DNA of 64,000 nucleotides from Amycolatopsis endophytica (GTDB lineage Bacteria > Actinomycetota > Actinomycetes > Mycobacteriales > Pseudonocardiaceae). The position numbers were made by a program, and so were the translations under genes. The notes under the pieces were generated by a model. The model searched no databases. It was not told the origin of the DNA and saw only the letters and a program-made list of their open reading frames with translations. Positions 26,311-35,100 of the stretch are shown here, piece after piece. Location of the stretch: NCBI RefSeq assembly GCF_013410405.1, contig NZ_JACCFK010000001.1:4836001-4900000 (forward strand), written 5' to 3'. The first letter of the stretch is position 1; every line of letters begins with the position of its first letter.

Positions 26311-27657
26311 TCAGCCGAAGAGGGGGAGGACGCCGACCGCGACCAGGACCCCGATGACCAGGACGGGCAGCACGAACCACAGGATGAGCCGCACGAACAT
26401 CCGGGCCGGGTTCACCCCGGCGATGCCGCTGGCGATGTAGATCGGCGCGGCACCGGGCGGGGACGCGCCCTCGGTGGAGGCGAAGATCAGGATGGCCACG
26501 GCCGCCGCGACGGGCGGCACGCCCGCGGCGACCAGTGCGCTGAAGCTGACCCCGCCGACGGCGGCGATCGTCGCGGTTCCGGTCAGCGGCGCGGAGATCA
26601 CGACGATCAACAGGCCCACCAGCGCCGCGATCACGACCGCGGGTGCGTCGATCCGGTCCATGATCGAGGACAGTTCCCCGACGAGCCCCAGCTCACCGAG
26701 ACTGGCCGCGGCGGCGAACGCGAAGAACAGCGTGGCGCCGATGACCGCGTACTTCGGCGCCATCGCGCCCAGCAGCTTGTTCCACTCACGCCCGGTGCGG
26801 GGCACGCGCTTCCACGCCACCAGCAGCGTACCGAGGATCATCAGCACCGGGATCCAGACGACGATGCTGATCTCGCCTGCCGCGTCCTCGCCGATCCAGC
26901 GCTCCAGCAGGCGCTGGCCGGTGTCGATGGTGAGGAACACCGGGATCGCGATGCCGAGGTAGACCAGCAGCGAGGTCCAGCCCTGCCGCCACGCGGTGCG
27001 CAACGGCAGGATGCTGTCCGCGGCGACCCGGTCGATCTTGTGCCGCCGCACCCAGATGAACACCACCAGGAAGCGGTAGAGCACGGTCCACAGCCCGCCG
27101 GCGAACGCGCCGACGAGCATCTGGTCGGCGGTGAGCACGGGAGCCACCGCCGCCGAGCCGAGGAGCAGGAACAGCGACGAGCTGGGCGGGATGGAGATCC
27201 CGAGCCCGGCGTTGCCCGCGACGAGGCTGGCCGCCAGGTCCGGGCGCCACTTCGAGCGCGTCATCCACGGGATGGTCACGGAGCCGACCGAGGCCGCGAT
27301 GCCCGATCCGGATCCCGCCGCGCCGCCGAGCAGCGCCGCCGCCGCGGTCGAGACGTACCCCGCGCCGCCGCGCACCCGTCCGAACAGGGCGTTGAGCAGC
27401 GTGACCTGGCGGTCGATCAGGCCGAGTTCGGTGAGCAGGGAGCCCATGAACACGAACGCGAGCGCGGCGAACACGACCTCCTCCGTCGCCGCGTCACCGA
27501 TGCCCGCCGCGACCAGTGACAGGACGTCGGTGCCGCCGAAGAGGCAGACCACGACGAAGCCGAGGACCATCGCTTCGCCGATGTTGCGTTTCAGAACCGC
27601 GTTCCACACCACGATGACCGCGATGTAGGTGATCAGCGCCCAGACGGCGACGCCCAT
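26311..27657 (-). CDS. TRAP-type large permease (DctM-like)
   Basis: A 448-residue membrane protein with about 12 helices. Family traits are GGAAGSGSGIAASVGSVTIP, NAGLGISIPPSSSLFLLLG and, in the second half, STEGASPPGAAPIYIASGIAG with the re-entrant PPG/PPS motifs of DctM and the ion-transporter superfamily. It would import a carboxylate by a sodium gradient. No substrate-binding DctP gene is seen nearby. Context (CoA-transferase and CitE-type lyase upstream) suggests a small hydroxy- or dicarboxylic acid. Confidence 0.85.
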   Translation of the reverse strand: MGVAVWALITYIAVIVVWNAVLKRNIGEAMVLGFVVVCLFGGTDVLSLVAAGIGDAATEEVVFAALAFVFMGSLLTELGLIDRQVTLLNALFGRVRGGAGYVSTAAAALLGGAAGSGSGIAASVGSVTIPWMTRSKWRPDLAASLVAGNAGLGISIPPSSSLFLLLGSAAVAPVLTADQMLVGAFAGGLWTVLYRFLVVFIWVRRHKIDRVAADSILPLRTAWRQGWTSLLVYLGIAIPVFLTIDTGQRLLERWIGEDAAGEISIVVWIPVLMILGTLLVAWKRVPRTGREWNKLLGAMAPKYAVIGATLFFAFAAAASLGELGLVGELSSIMDRIDAPAVVIAALVGLLIVVISAPLTGTATIAAVGGVSFSALVAAGVPPVAAAVAILIFASTEGASPPGAAPIYIASGIAGVNPARMFVRLILWFVLPVLVIGVLVAVGVLPLFG

Positions 27658-27699
27658 GTCGTACTCCTTCGTATCGGAGGGCGTGAAAGTGGGGAGGGG

Positions 27700-28521
27700 T
27701 CAGCCGCTCAGGCGCGCGGCCAGGTCGAGGACGCGGCGGGCGCGGTCGACGATCGGCTGGTCGACGAACGTCCCGTCCGGCAGGGCCAGGGCGCCCCGCG
27801 CGCCGGTGGCGTCGGCCGCCCGCACGATCTCGCGGGCCCGCTCGACCTCCTCGCCGGTCGGCGCGAACGCCTCGCGCACCACGGGGACCTGGCGCGGGTG
27901 GATGACCGACCGGCCGAACATCCCCAGCTCGCGTCCGTGCCGGGTGCCGGCGAGCAGGCCCGCCTCGTCCCGGACGTTGGCGAACACCGACATCGCGGGC
28001 GCGGGCAGACCCGCGGCCGCGGCGGCGAGCACCGCCCGCAGCCGCAAGTGGTCCAGCGCCGCGGGAGCGGTGATCGCCAGCGCCGAGACCAGATCCTGTT
28101 CCCCGAGGCCGATCCCGGCGACCCGCGGGTGGGCGGCGATCTCGTCGAGCGCGGCGATTCCGCGGGCCGACTCGATCAGCGTGTGCACCCGCAGGTGGTC
28201 GGGCAGGTCCGCGGTGATCGTGTCGAGTCCGGCGGCGGATTCGACCTTGGGCACCCGCACGCCGGACAGTCCCGGCAGTCCGGCGAGGGCCGCCAGATCG
28301 GCGCGCCCCCGGTCGCCGTCGTTGATGCGGACGTGGACGGGCGGCCCGCCGGGACGCGCGGCGAGGTAGTCGGCGACGGCGGCCCGCGCGCTGTCCTTGT
28401 CGGCCGGGGCGACGGCGTCCTCCAGGTCGGCGATCACGACGTCGGCGCCGCTCGCCGCGGCCTTGGCGAAGCGTTCCGGCCGGTCGCCGGGCACGTAGAG
28501 CCAGGTCAGCGGGGTGCTCAC
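27700..28521 (-). CDS. CitE-family CoA ester lyase
   Basis: A 273-residue HpcH/HpaI aldolase-fold lyase. It has LYVPGDRPERFAKAAASGAD, VIADLEDAVAP with Lys and Arg following, HVRIND, VPKVESA, LIESARGI and GLGEQDLV, which together hold the CoA and Mg sites of CitE-like enzymes. Members cleave citramalyl-CoA, malyl-CoA or citryl-CoA-type esters. The GTG start overlaps the CoA-transferase stop in a GTGA junction, so the transferase probably makes its CoA ester substrate (inference). Confidence 0.92.
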   Translation of the reverse strand: MSTPLTWLYVPGDRPERFAKAAASGADVVIADLEDAVAPADKDSARAAVADYLAARPGGPPVHVRINDGDRGRADLAALAGLPGLSGVRVPKVESAAGLDTITADLPDHLRVHTLIESARGIAALDEIAAHPRVAGIGLGEQDLVSALAITAPAALDHLRLRAVLAAAAAGLPAPAMSVFANVRDEAGLLAGTRHGRELGMFGRSVIHPRQVPVVREAFAPTGEEVERAREIVRAADATGARGALALPDGTFVDQPIVDRARRVLDLAARLSG

Positions 28522-29705
28522 GCGACCACCCCGGCTTCGCGCAGACCGGCGATCCGGGCGGCGTCGTAGCCGAGTTCGCCGAGGACCTCGTCGGTGTGCC
28601 TGCCCTTGGCCGGTCCCGGCCAGCGGATCCGGCCCGGGGTGTCGGACAGGCGGAACTGCACGTTCTGCAGCGTGACCTCGCCGAGTTCCTCGTCCGGCAG
28701 GTCCAGGAACGTCCGCAGCGCCTGGTACTGCGGGTCTTCGACGATGTCGGAGGCGTCGTAGACGAGCGCGATCGCGGCCTCGGCCTCCTCGAAGGCGGCG
28801 ATGACCTCGTCGCTGTCGCGCTCGGCGATCCACCGCGCGACGGCGGAGTCCAGTTCCTCGACGTGGGCGACGCGGCCCTGTCCGGTGGCGAACCACGGTT
28901 CGCCGATCAGCTCGGGACGGCCCACCAGCCGCATGACGCGTTCGGCGATGGACTGCGCGCTGGTCGAGACCGCGACCCAGCGTCCGTCGCGGGTGCGGTA
29001 GGTGTTGCGGGGAGCGTTGCTGTTGGAGCGGTTCCCCGTGCGCCGCGGCAGGACACCGAGTTTGCGGTACGCGGTGACCTGCGGTCCGAGCAGGCCCACG
29101 ATGGGTTCGATGATGGCCATGTCGATGACCTGCCCGCGCCCGGTCTGCTCGCGGGCCTGCAGGGCCAGCATGACGGCGTAGGCCATCGCCAGCCCGGCGA
29201 TGCCGTCGGCCAGCGCGAGCGGCGGGAGGACCGGCGGACCGTCCGGTTCCCCGGTGGAGGAGGCGAAGCCGCTCATCGCCTCGGCGAGCGTGCCGAACCC
29301 GGGCCGGTGGGCCATCGGGCCGGACTGGCCGAACCCGGTCATGCGCGCCACGATCAGGCGCGGGTTGATCTCCCGTAGCTCGCCGGGTCCCAGGCCCCAC
29401 CGTTCCAGCGTGCCCGGCCGGAAGTTCTCGATCAGCACGTCGGTGCGGGCGGCGAGCTCACGCAGGACCCGCTGACCCTCCGGTGTGGACAGATCGACGG
29501 CGGCGGCGCGTTTGTTGCGGGACAGGGACTTCCACCAGAGCCCGACGCCGTCGGCGGCCGGTCCGTGCCCGCGTGCCGGATCGCCCCGCTCCGGATGTTC
29601 GATCTTGATCACGTCGGCGCCGAAGTCCCCGAGCATCGCGGCGGCCGACGGTCCGGCGAAGAGGGTGGCGGCATCGACGACGCGCAGCGACGACAGTGGG
29701 CTCAT
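28518..29705 (-). CDS. CaiB/BaiF-type (family III) CoA-transferase
   Basis: A 395-residue family III CoA-transferase. N-terminal features are VVDAATLFAGPSAAAMLGDFGADVIKIEHPERGDPARG and the SRNKRAAAVDLSTPEGQRVLRELAARTDVLIENFRPG segment; the C-terminal small domain has VEDPQYQALRTF. It moves CoA between acyl-CoA and a free carboxylate. Coupled to a CitE-type lyase, it fits activation then cleavage of a hydroxy acid such as citramalate or malate. It is the first gene of the leftward operon, divergent from a GntR regulator. Confidence 0.93.
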   Translation of the reverse strand: MSPLSSLRVVDAATLFAGPSAAAMLGDFGADVIKIEHPERGDPARGHGPAADGVGLWWKSLSRNKRAAAVDLSTPEGQRVLRELAARTDVLIENFRPGTLERWGLGPGELREINPRLIVARMTGFGQSGPMAHRPGFGTLAEAMSGFASSTGEPDGPPVLPPLALADGIAGLAMAYAVMLALQAREQTGRGQVIDMAIIEPIVGLLGPQVTAYRKLGVLPRRTGNRSNSNAPRNTYRTRDGRWVAVSTSAQSIAERVMRLVGRPELIGEPWFATGQGRVAHVEELDSAVARWIAERDSDEVIAAFEEAEAAIALVYDASDIVEDPQYQALRTFLDLPDEELGEVTLQNVQFRLSDTPGRIRWPGPAKGRHTDEVLGELGYDAARIAGLREAGVVA

Positions 29706-29710
29706 GAGTC

Positions 29711-29719
29711 ATAAGTTAT
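29711..29719. promoter_or_regulatory. Candidate operator/-10 in divergent GntR intergenic region
   Basis: ATAAGTTAT is a perfect 9-base palindrome in an AT-rich island six bases before the CoA-transferase start. On the minus strand TTGTCA about 16 bases upstream of TAACTT looks like a promoter whose transcript would have almost no leader. An FCD-GntR protein bound here would block it. Confidence 0.45.
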
Positions 29720-29806
29720 AAGATGTCGCTGCGGTGACAATGACCTTGTAGCCGCCGTCACACCGGTAGCGTGGCGGTCGGCAGGACAACGAGGAGGAGC
29801 GCGGAG

Positions 29807-30472
29807 ATGAACGCAGGTCCGGGGGCGCGGCCGGGACCTCCGCAGAGCAAGGCGGACTACGTGTACGCCTCGCTGCTCGACGACCTGCGCAACGCCCGGA
29901 TCTCCGGCGGCACCCCGCTGCGGGCCACCGAGATCGCGCAGCGGCTCGGCGTCTCGATCACGCCGGTGCGGGAAGCGTTGCGGCGCCTGGAGAACGACCG
30001 CCTGATCCGGTACGAGCAGAACCACGGCGCGACGGTCATCGACCTCTCCGCCGAGGCGCTCGTCGAGTACTACAACGTGCGGGCCGTGGTGGAGGGACTG
30101 GGCGCCCGGCTCGCCGCGGACCACATCACGCGCGAGCAACTCGACTCACTGTGGGCCCGCCACGAGCAGATGGTGGCCGACGAGAAGGCCGGCCGCTACG
30201 ACACCCTCGGTGAGCAGAGCCGCGAGTTCCACCTCGCGATCACCGACATCGGCGGCCCCGCGTTCCTCGGCGGGCACGCGCGCGCGGTACGCAACAGCTT
30301 CCCGGTGCCGGCGCACGCCTCGCTGTGGCTCGACCCCGACCAGGCCCGCAACCACCTGACCGTGCACGAGCAACTGCTGAAAGCGCTGCAAGCCGGCGAC
30401 GGCGCCGCCGCCGAACGCATCATGATCGACCACGTCCGGTTCAGCGGCCACTACCGCCGCACCCGCGACTGA
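29807..30472 (+). CDS. GntR-family regulator with FCD domain
   Basis: A 221-residue FadR-type regulator. The winged helix (about 15-80) has LRATEIAQRLGVSITPVREALRRLENDRLI. The FCD effector domain holds the metal-coordinating Asp/His pattern (EFHLAITD and VHEQLLKAL). It is divergent from the CoA-transferase operon and is its probable regulator, sensing a carboxylic acid. The ATG at 29807 follows GGAGG-type sequence and is preferred over an upstream GTG. Confidence 0.93.
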   Translation: MNAGPGARPGPPQSKADYVYASLLDDLRNARISGGTPLRATEIAQRLGVSITPVREALRRLENDRLIRYEQNHGATVIDLSAEALVEYYNVRAVVEGLGARLAADHITREQLDSLWARHEQMVADEKAGRYDTLGEQSREFHLAITDIGGPAFLGGHARAVRNSFPVPAHASLWLDPDQARNHLTVHEQLLKALQAGDGAAAERIMIDHVRFSGHYRRTRD

Positions 30473-30490
30473 CCCCGACGATTCCCCCAT

Positions 30491-30504
30491 GCCACTTTGG
30501 TGGC
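30491..30504. terminator. Short hairpin between convergent genes
   Basis: GCCAC and GTGGC flank a TTTG loop between the GntR stop (30472) and the PNPOx-like stop (30514). The 17 bases 30489-30505 resemble part of the stem-loop element at 20524-20577. Confidence 0.55.
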
Positions 30505-30513
30505 GGGCCGGTG

Positions 30514-30969
30514 TCAGGCGCGTTCGGCCTTCCGCAACCCGCCGTCCGGCGTCCACCACTCGACCACCAGCATCGTCGCCTCGGGATCGAGGTGGGTGTG
30601 CACGACTTCGGTGATGTCGGCGCGGAAAAGGTCGCCTTCGGGGCCGTCGGTGATGGGCCCGGCGGGGACCGCCCGCCCGGCGATCTTCGCCTCACCGGGC
30701 CACTCCGCTTCCGCACCGTCGACGGGATCGACGGTGGCGCTGTGCAACGCGAACCGCGGCTCGCGAAGCAGATCCGCGCCCTTGCGGGAGCCCGGCATCG
30801 ACCCGAAGGTCAGTTCGCCGCCCTCGAACGCCGTTTCGATGCCGGAGATCCGCGGGCCACCGTCCGCCCGCACGGTGGCGATCGTCTGGTGCTTGCGCGC
30901 GTCGAACAGCGCCCGTACCGTCCGGGCGAACCGCGGCACCGCCTCCTCGACATCACGCCACGCCGTCAC
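30514..30969 (-). CDS. Pyridoxamine 5'-phosphate oxidase-like protein
   Basis: A 151-residue split-barrel protein of the PNPOx/F420-binding superfamily. Typical parts are [25 protein letters not shown], the [20 protein letters not shown] segment and the C-terminal [10 protein letters not shown] strand. Such proteins bind FMN, F420 or heme; which one is not clear here. The GTG start overlaps the GH13 gene stop by GTGA, so it is translated after a carbohydrate enzyme, an odd pairing. Confidence 0.87.
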   Translation of the reverse strand: MTAWRDVEEAVPRFARTVRALFDARKHQTIATVRADGGPRISGIETAFEGGELTFGSMPGSRKGADLLREPRFALHSATVDPVDGAEAEWPGEAKIAGRAVPAGPITDGPEGDLFRADITEVVHTHLDPEATMLVVEWWTPDGGLRKAERA

Positions 30970-33215
30970 GCGCCCATCGTCGCACGATCCACGTCCGGGG
31001 TGGTGACCAGCAGCGACATGCCCTGGTGCGGGTCGAGGTCGAGGCTGAAACTGTGCAGGTCGTCGACCACCGCCACCGGATCGCCCGCGAACATGTCGCG
31101 GATTTCGCCGCCGGGCGGCAGCCATCCGGACCGGACGGTGCCCGACACCGGCTCGGCGCGGAAGTTCAGCACCGTCAGCTGCACCTGGCCCGCCGTGGCC
31201 AGCTCGTGCACCATGACCAGCAGTCCCTTGTGGGACACGTCCGGGATGTCGACCTGACGGCTGGTCGCGATGCCGTAGTGGCCGCGCACCGCCAGGATCG
31301 CCTGCAACTGCCGTAGGAAACTCGTGTCGTCGTCGAGCTGGTCGGGGATCGGACCGTAGAGGCTGCGGCCACGCGGCATCCCGGCCTGGGACTTCGACGC
31401 CTCCGGTGCGACGCCCATGAGATCGTGGGCGGCGCGGTGGATCCAGCGGGTGTCGCCGCCCGCGATCAGCTCGCCGACCTCACCGGCGGGCAGCGTGAGC
31501 ATGCCGCACAGGTCCCACCCGGACAGCGCGAACACACCGGGCTGCAATGCGTTGAACATCGCCAGCAGCAGGTGCGCGCGCCGGATCCGGTGCACGTCGG
31601 TGCCCTCGCCGATCGAGTCCAGGCTCGGGAAACCCAGCGTGGCGGCGATGATCGTCGCGGTCGTGCACGCGATGCCGTTCGTGGTGAAGATCCGGTTGTA
31701 CGGGTGGTCCGGGCCGGTCAGCGCCCCGATGAGGTCCGCCCGGATCCGCCCGGCCAGCTCGCCGCCGGTGACCTCCTCACCCTTGTAGTGGTAGACGTCG
31801 TCCTGGTGCCCGGTCGCCCAGTGCACCAGCTCGTAGGTCAGCTCGTCGTGGTTCTGCAGCGCGTGCACCAGCGACGCGGGCTCGACGCCCAGATCCAGCG
31901 AGCTGCGCAGCGTCAGTCGCAGGAACTCGGTGTCCCCGGTGGCCAGCGCGTGCTGGTAGGCGGGCCGGTTGATGAAGTCGTAGGACAGGTCCGCGCCCGC
32001 TTCCGAGGTGACCCGGATGTCGTCGATGGTCAGGTTCAGCTCCTGGAAGGTGAACCCGCCGACCTTGCGGACCATGCTGCCGATCAGCTGGTTCGCCGCC
32101 TCCGACAGCGGATGCCCCTCCGACCACGCGGGCAGGCCCTCGGCGCTCTTCTCCACGCCGAGGAAGCCGTTGGCGTCCAGGCGGAGCCCGCCCGAGCCGA
32201 GGTCGGCCAGCGAGTGCAGGGCGTCGCCGATGACCAGGCGCATGCCGGCGAACGACGGGTCCAGCCAGTTGATCGAGGGCTGACCGTCCTTGAAGTAGTG
32301 CAGATACACCCACCGGCGGCGCACCCCGTCCGGTCCGGCGACCGCACGGGTGACGCTCCAGTTCGTCTCCTTCACACCTTCGGCGTAGAAGATCACGCGC
32401 TGCAGCGGGCCGATGATGTAGCCGGCCTTGTCCAGCCAGTCCTCGCACACCGCGTCGATGTTCACCGAGTCGCGGCCGGGCGGGACCTCGGGCAGGTGCT
32501 CCCAGTCCTCCTCCTCGATCTCGACCATGTGGTAAATGCCGGGGTAGTCGCCGACGTTCATCTCGGCGAGGCGGAAGTCGGCGCCCTTGCCGGTGTGGCC
32601 GGGCACGACGTCGTCGATGATCGTGCCGCCGTGGAAGGTCGCCATCCCGCACATGGCACGGAACTCGGCTTCGGTGCCGAACGTCGGATCCAGTTGGGTG
32701 CTGATCCGGTCGAAGTGGCCGTCGACGCTCGGGGTGTACTCCCAGCCCTGGATGCCGCCCGCCCGCTTGACCGGTCCGGTGTGGACGGCGTCGATCCCGA
32801 TGGTGGCGAACGCCTTCCACAGGTCCTCGTCGGCCAGCGCGGCCAGGAACGACTCGCCGGGCCGGGTGATCAGCGAGATCGGGTACGCGGTGAACCACAC
32901 CGACGCGGTTTCCACGGCGTGCCGCGACGCCGGGTGGGCGTAGGGGTTGCGCCACATGGTGCCCTGGCCGGAGAACTGGCGGCTGATCTCGTTGGCGTCG
33001 GCCAGCATCGACTGGCTGCGCAACCACTCCACGTACGCCGGGTTCCCGCCGTCGGCCGGGCCGTCGCGGGTGACCGACCGCCGCGTGAACGGCCACCGCA
33101 CGCGCGGACGGTGCCGCAGACTGCGCGGCCGCGCGGGATGCCGGTACTCCTCGTAGCTGATCTCACTGGGCTGGTGCGGGTGCTCCTCGTCCCCGGGATC
33201 CCGTTCGTCGTCCAC
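30966..33215 (-). CDS. GH13 alpha-glucosyl enzyme, trehalose-synthase-like
   Basis: A 749-residue glycoside hydrolase family 13 enzyme. After a ~55-residue basic/acidic N-terminal tail the (beta/alpha)8 barrel holds the nucleophile Asp in [10 protein letters not shown], the acid/base Glu in FTFQELNLT and the transition-state Asp in QNHDELT. The C-terminal domain ([16 protein letters not shown]) is the usual beta sandwich. Length and motifs resemble maltose alpha-glucosyltransferase/trehalose synthase relatives, but specificity is uncertain. The GTG start follows GGGGAGAG. It is cytoplasmic. Confidence 0.85.
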   Translation of the reverse strand: MDDERDPGDEEHPHQPSEISYEEYRHPARPRSLRHRPRVRWPFTRRSVTRDGPADGGNPAYVEWLRSQSMLADANEISRQFSGQGTMWRNPYAHPASRHAVETASVWFTAYPISLITRPGESFLAALADEDLWKAFATIGIDAVHTGPVKRAGGIQGWEYTPSVDGHFDRISTQLDPTFGTEAEFRAMCGMATFHGGTIIDDVVPGHTGKGADFRLAEMNVGDYPGIYHMVEIEEEDWEHLPEVPPGRDSVNIDAVCEDWLDKAGYIIGPLQRVIFYAEGVKETNWSVTRAVAGPDGVRRRWVYLHYFKDGQPSINWLDPSFAGMRLVIGDALHSLADLGSGGLRLDANGFLGVEKSAEGLPAWSEGHPLSEAANQLIGSMVRKVGGFTFQELNLTIDDIRVTSEAGADLSYDFINRPAYQHALATGDTEFLRLTLRSSLDLGVEPASLVHALQNHDELTYELVHWATGHQDDVYHYKGEEVTGGELAGRIRADLIGALTGPDHPYNRIFTTNGIACTTATIIAATLGFPSLDSIGEGTDVHRIRRAHLLLAMFNALQPGVFALSGWDLCGMLTLPAGEVGELIAGGDTRWIHRAAHDLMGVAPEASKSQAGMPRGRSLYGPIPDQLDDDTSFLRQLQAILAVRGHYGIATSRQVDIPDVSHKGLLVMVHELATAGQVQLTVLNFRAEPVSGTVRSGWLPPGGEIRDMFAGDPVAVVDDLHSFSLDLDPHQGMSLLVTTPDVDRATMGA

Positions 33216-33282
33216 TGCACTCTCCCCGGACCCGCGTGGCGGGTCGATCGCCGACCGCCCGAGCGTACTTCGATCGGCTTCC

Positions 33283-34446
33283 TCATGCCCGCTTCGATCC
33301 GCCGACCACGGGCGCGAGCAGCGTCGCCGCGGCGACGAGGACGAGCACGACGATCATCGCGTGCCGCAGACCGTAGGCGTCGCCGAGGAATCCCAGCGCG
33401 GGCGGGCCGACGAGGAACGCGACATAGCCGACGGTGGCGGCGAGGGAGACCCGCGCGGTCGGGTCCGGTCCGGAATCGCCCGCCGCCGACAGCGCCACGG
33501 GGAACCCGAGCGAAGCACCCAGCCCCCACAGGACGACCGCGGAGCCGGCGACGACCTGGTTGTCCACGAAGATCACCAGTGCCAGCCCGGCGTCACCGGC
33601 GATCGCGCTCGCCCGCATGACCGCCGCCCGCCCGTAGCGGTCGAGGAAGAACCCGCCGATGAACCGCCCCGCCGTCATGGAGGCGGCGAAGACCGCGTAG
33701 ATCGCCGAGCCCAGCGCCGGGTCGAAACCGTGACCGTCGACCATCACCAGCGGAAGCCAGTCGTTCGCGGTGCCTTCGGCCAGTGCCATCGCGAGCACGA
33801 GAGCGCCGATCAGGAGCAGGCGGGAGTCCTTCCACACCGCCTGGGCCGTCTTCGGCGCCGAGGACTTCTCATGGCGGCCGACCTCGCCCGGGACGTGCCG
33901 GATGGCGAGGGCGAACACGGCGACGCCGAGGACGCCGACCGTCACCAGGTGCGCGGCGACGGAGAAGTCCGCCGCGGTGAGCACGATGCCCGCCGTGGCG
34001 CCGATCGTGGTGCCCAGGCTGAAAAACCCGTGCGCCGCGGGCAGCACCGAGCGGCCCACGACCCGTTCCAGCGCGGCGCCTTCGACGTTCAGGGCGACCT
34101 CGCCGCCGCCCATGCCGAGCCCGAACAGGAAGAGCCCGGCGGCGACGAGCGGGCTGGACGCGAGCGCCCCGCCCAGCCCGATCAGCGGCATGCTGACGAT
34201 CACCCCGAGCGTGCCCGCCATCGCGACCGGGCGCGCGCCCAGCCGTGCGACCAGCGCGCCGGAACAGAGGATCCCGCTCATCGAGCCCGCGGACAGCCCG
34301 AACAGCACCAGCCCCATTTCCGCCGTGGACGCGCCGAGCAGGTCCCGGATGGCCGGGGTGCGCGTGACCCACGACGAGATGGCCAGTCCCGGCAGGGCGA
34401 AGAGCGCGTACAGCGCGGATCTGCGGGCGCGCGTGGCGGTGTCCAA
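33283..34446 (-). CDS. MFS transporter
   Basis: A 387-residue major facilitator with about 12 helices; the motif A-like [16 protein letters not shown] and [16 protein letters not shown] lie in the expected loops, and the central cytoplasmic loop is around [16 protein letters not shown]. It resembles the YbjJ-like sugar/drug MFS group. The TTG at 34446 is chosen because GGAACGGAG precedes it; the TTG at 34479 overlaps the operator. It is divergent from a TetR gene that probably represses it. Confidence 0.87.
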   Translation of the reverse strand: MDTATRARRSALYALFALPGLAISSWVTRTPAIRDLLGASTAEMGLVLFGLSAGSMSGILCSGALVARLGARPVAMAGTLGVIVSMPLIGLGGALASSPLVAAGLFLFGLGMGGGEVALNVEGAALERVVGRSVLPAAHGFFSLGTTIGATAGIVLTAADFSVAAHLVTVGVLGVAVFALAIRHVPGEVGRHEKSSAPKTAQAVWKDSRLLLIGALVLAMALAEGTANDWLPLVMVDGHGFDPALGSAIYAVFAASMTAGRFIGGFFLDRYGRAAVMRASAIAGDAGLALVIFVDNQVVAGSAVVLWGLGASLGFPVALSAAGDSGPDPTARVSLAATVGYVAFLVGPPALGFLGDAYGLRHAMIVVLVLVAAATLLAPVVGGSKRA

Positions 34447-34470
34447 GGGGTCTCCGTTCCTCGTGGCGTC

Positions 34471-34488
34471 TGTGTACAAACGTACACA
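34471..34488. promoter_or_regulatory. TetR operator, perfect inverted repeat
   Basis: TGTGTAC and GTACACA are perfect arms around AAAC. The site lies between the MFS start (34446) and the TetR start (34524), so the TetR protein most likely controls both genes from it. Confidence 0.75.
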
Positions 34489-34523
34489 CTTCGGTAGGAT
34501 CGTTCACGACGGCAGGGAGGGGC

Positions 34524-35081
34524 ATGGCTGGGACGAGACGGGTCGCCAACGATCCGGGACGCCGGGAGCGCATCCTCGACGCGGCGCTCGACGTGATCGC
34601 CGGGCACGGGGTGCACAAGACGACGCACCGCCGCATCGCCGAACGCGCACAGGTGCCGCTCGGTTCGCTGACCTACTACTTCGACGGCCTGGAGGCGATC
34701 TTCGAGCAGGCGTTCGCGCGGTTGTCGGAGCTGATGTCGCAGCGCTACCGGGACCGGCTCGCCGCCGCGCGCGACGCGGGCGAGGCGTGCGAGGTGGTCA
34801 CCGACCTCATCTGCGGGCCGGACTACGCCGGCTCGCGCGAGGTGGTGCTGCTGTTCGAGATGTACTCCTACGCCAACCACAACCCGGCCGTGGCCGACAT
34901 CGCGCGGCAGTGGCTGTTCCGCAGCCGCGATGCCCTGGAACGACACTTCCCGCCACGGGCCTGCCGGGCGATCGACGCGCTGGTCGAGGGCTGGCCGATG
35001 CACGAGGTTTTCGAGCGGGCGCCACTGGAGCGCGCCGCGGTGCTGGCCACGGTGACGGCGATCGCCGAGCACGTGTCCTGA
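34524..35081 (+). CDS. TetR-family regulator
   Basis: A 185-residue repressor. The N-terminal DNA-binding domain reads RERILDAALDVIAGHGVHKTTHRRIAERAQVPLGSLTYYF, with the SLTYYF end of the recognition helix. The C-terminal domain is helical and unassigned. A perfect palindrome lies 36 bases upstream of its ATG, next to the divergent MFS gene. The acyl-ligase-like gene starts 19 bases after its stop and may be co-transcribed. Confidence 0.92.
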   Translation: MAGTRRVANDPGRRERILDAALDVIAGHGVHKTTHRRIAERAQVPLGSLTYYFDGLEAIFEQAFARLSELMSQRYRDRLAAARDAGEACEVVTDLICGPDYAGSREVVLLFEMYSYANHNPAVADIARQWLFRSRDALERHFPPRACRAIDALVEGWPMHEVFERAPLERAAVLATVTAIAEHVS

Positions 35082-35100
35082 CCCGGGTACGGTCCGGGGC

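Noticed and set aside
34447-34479. TTG at 34479 as the MFS start
   Set aside because: It lies inside the perfect operator and has no ribosome site; TTG at 34446 has GGAACGGAG upstream.
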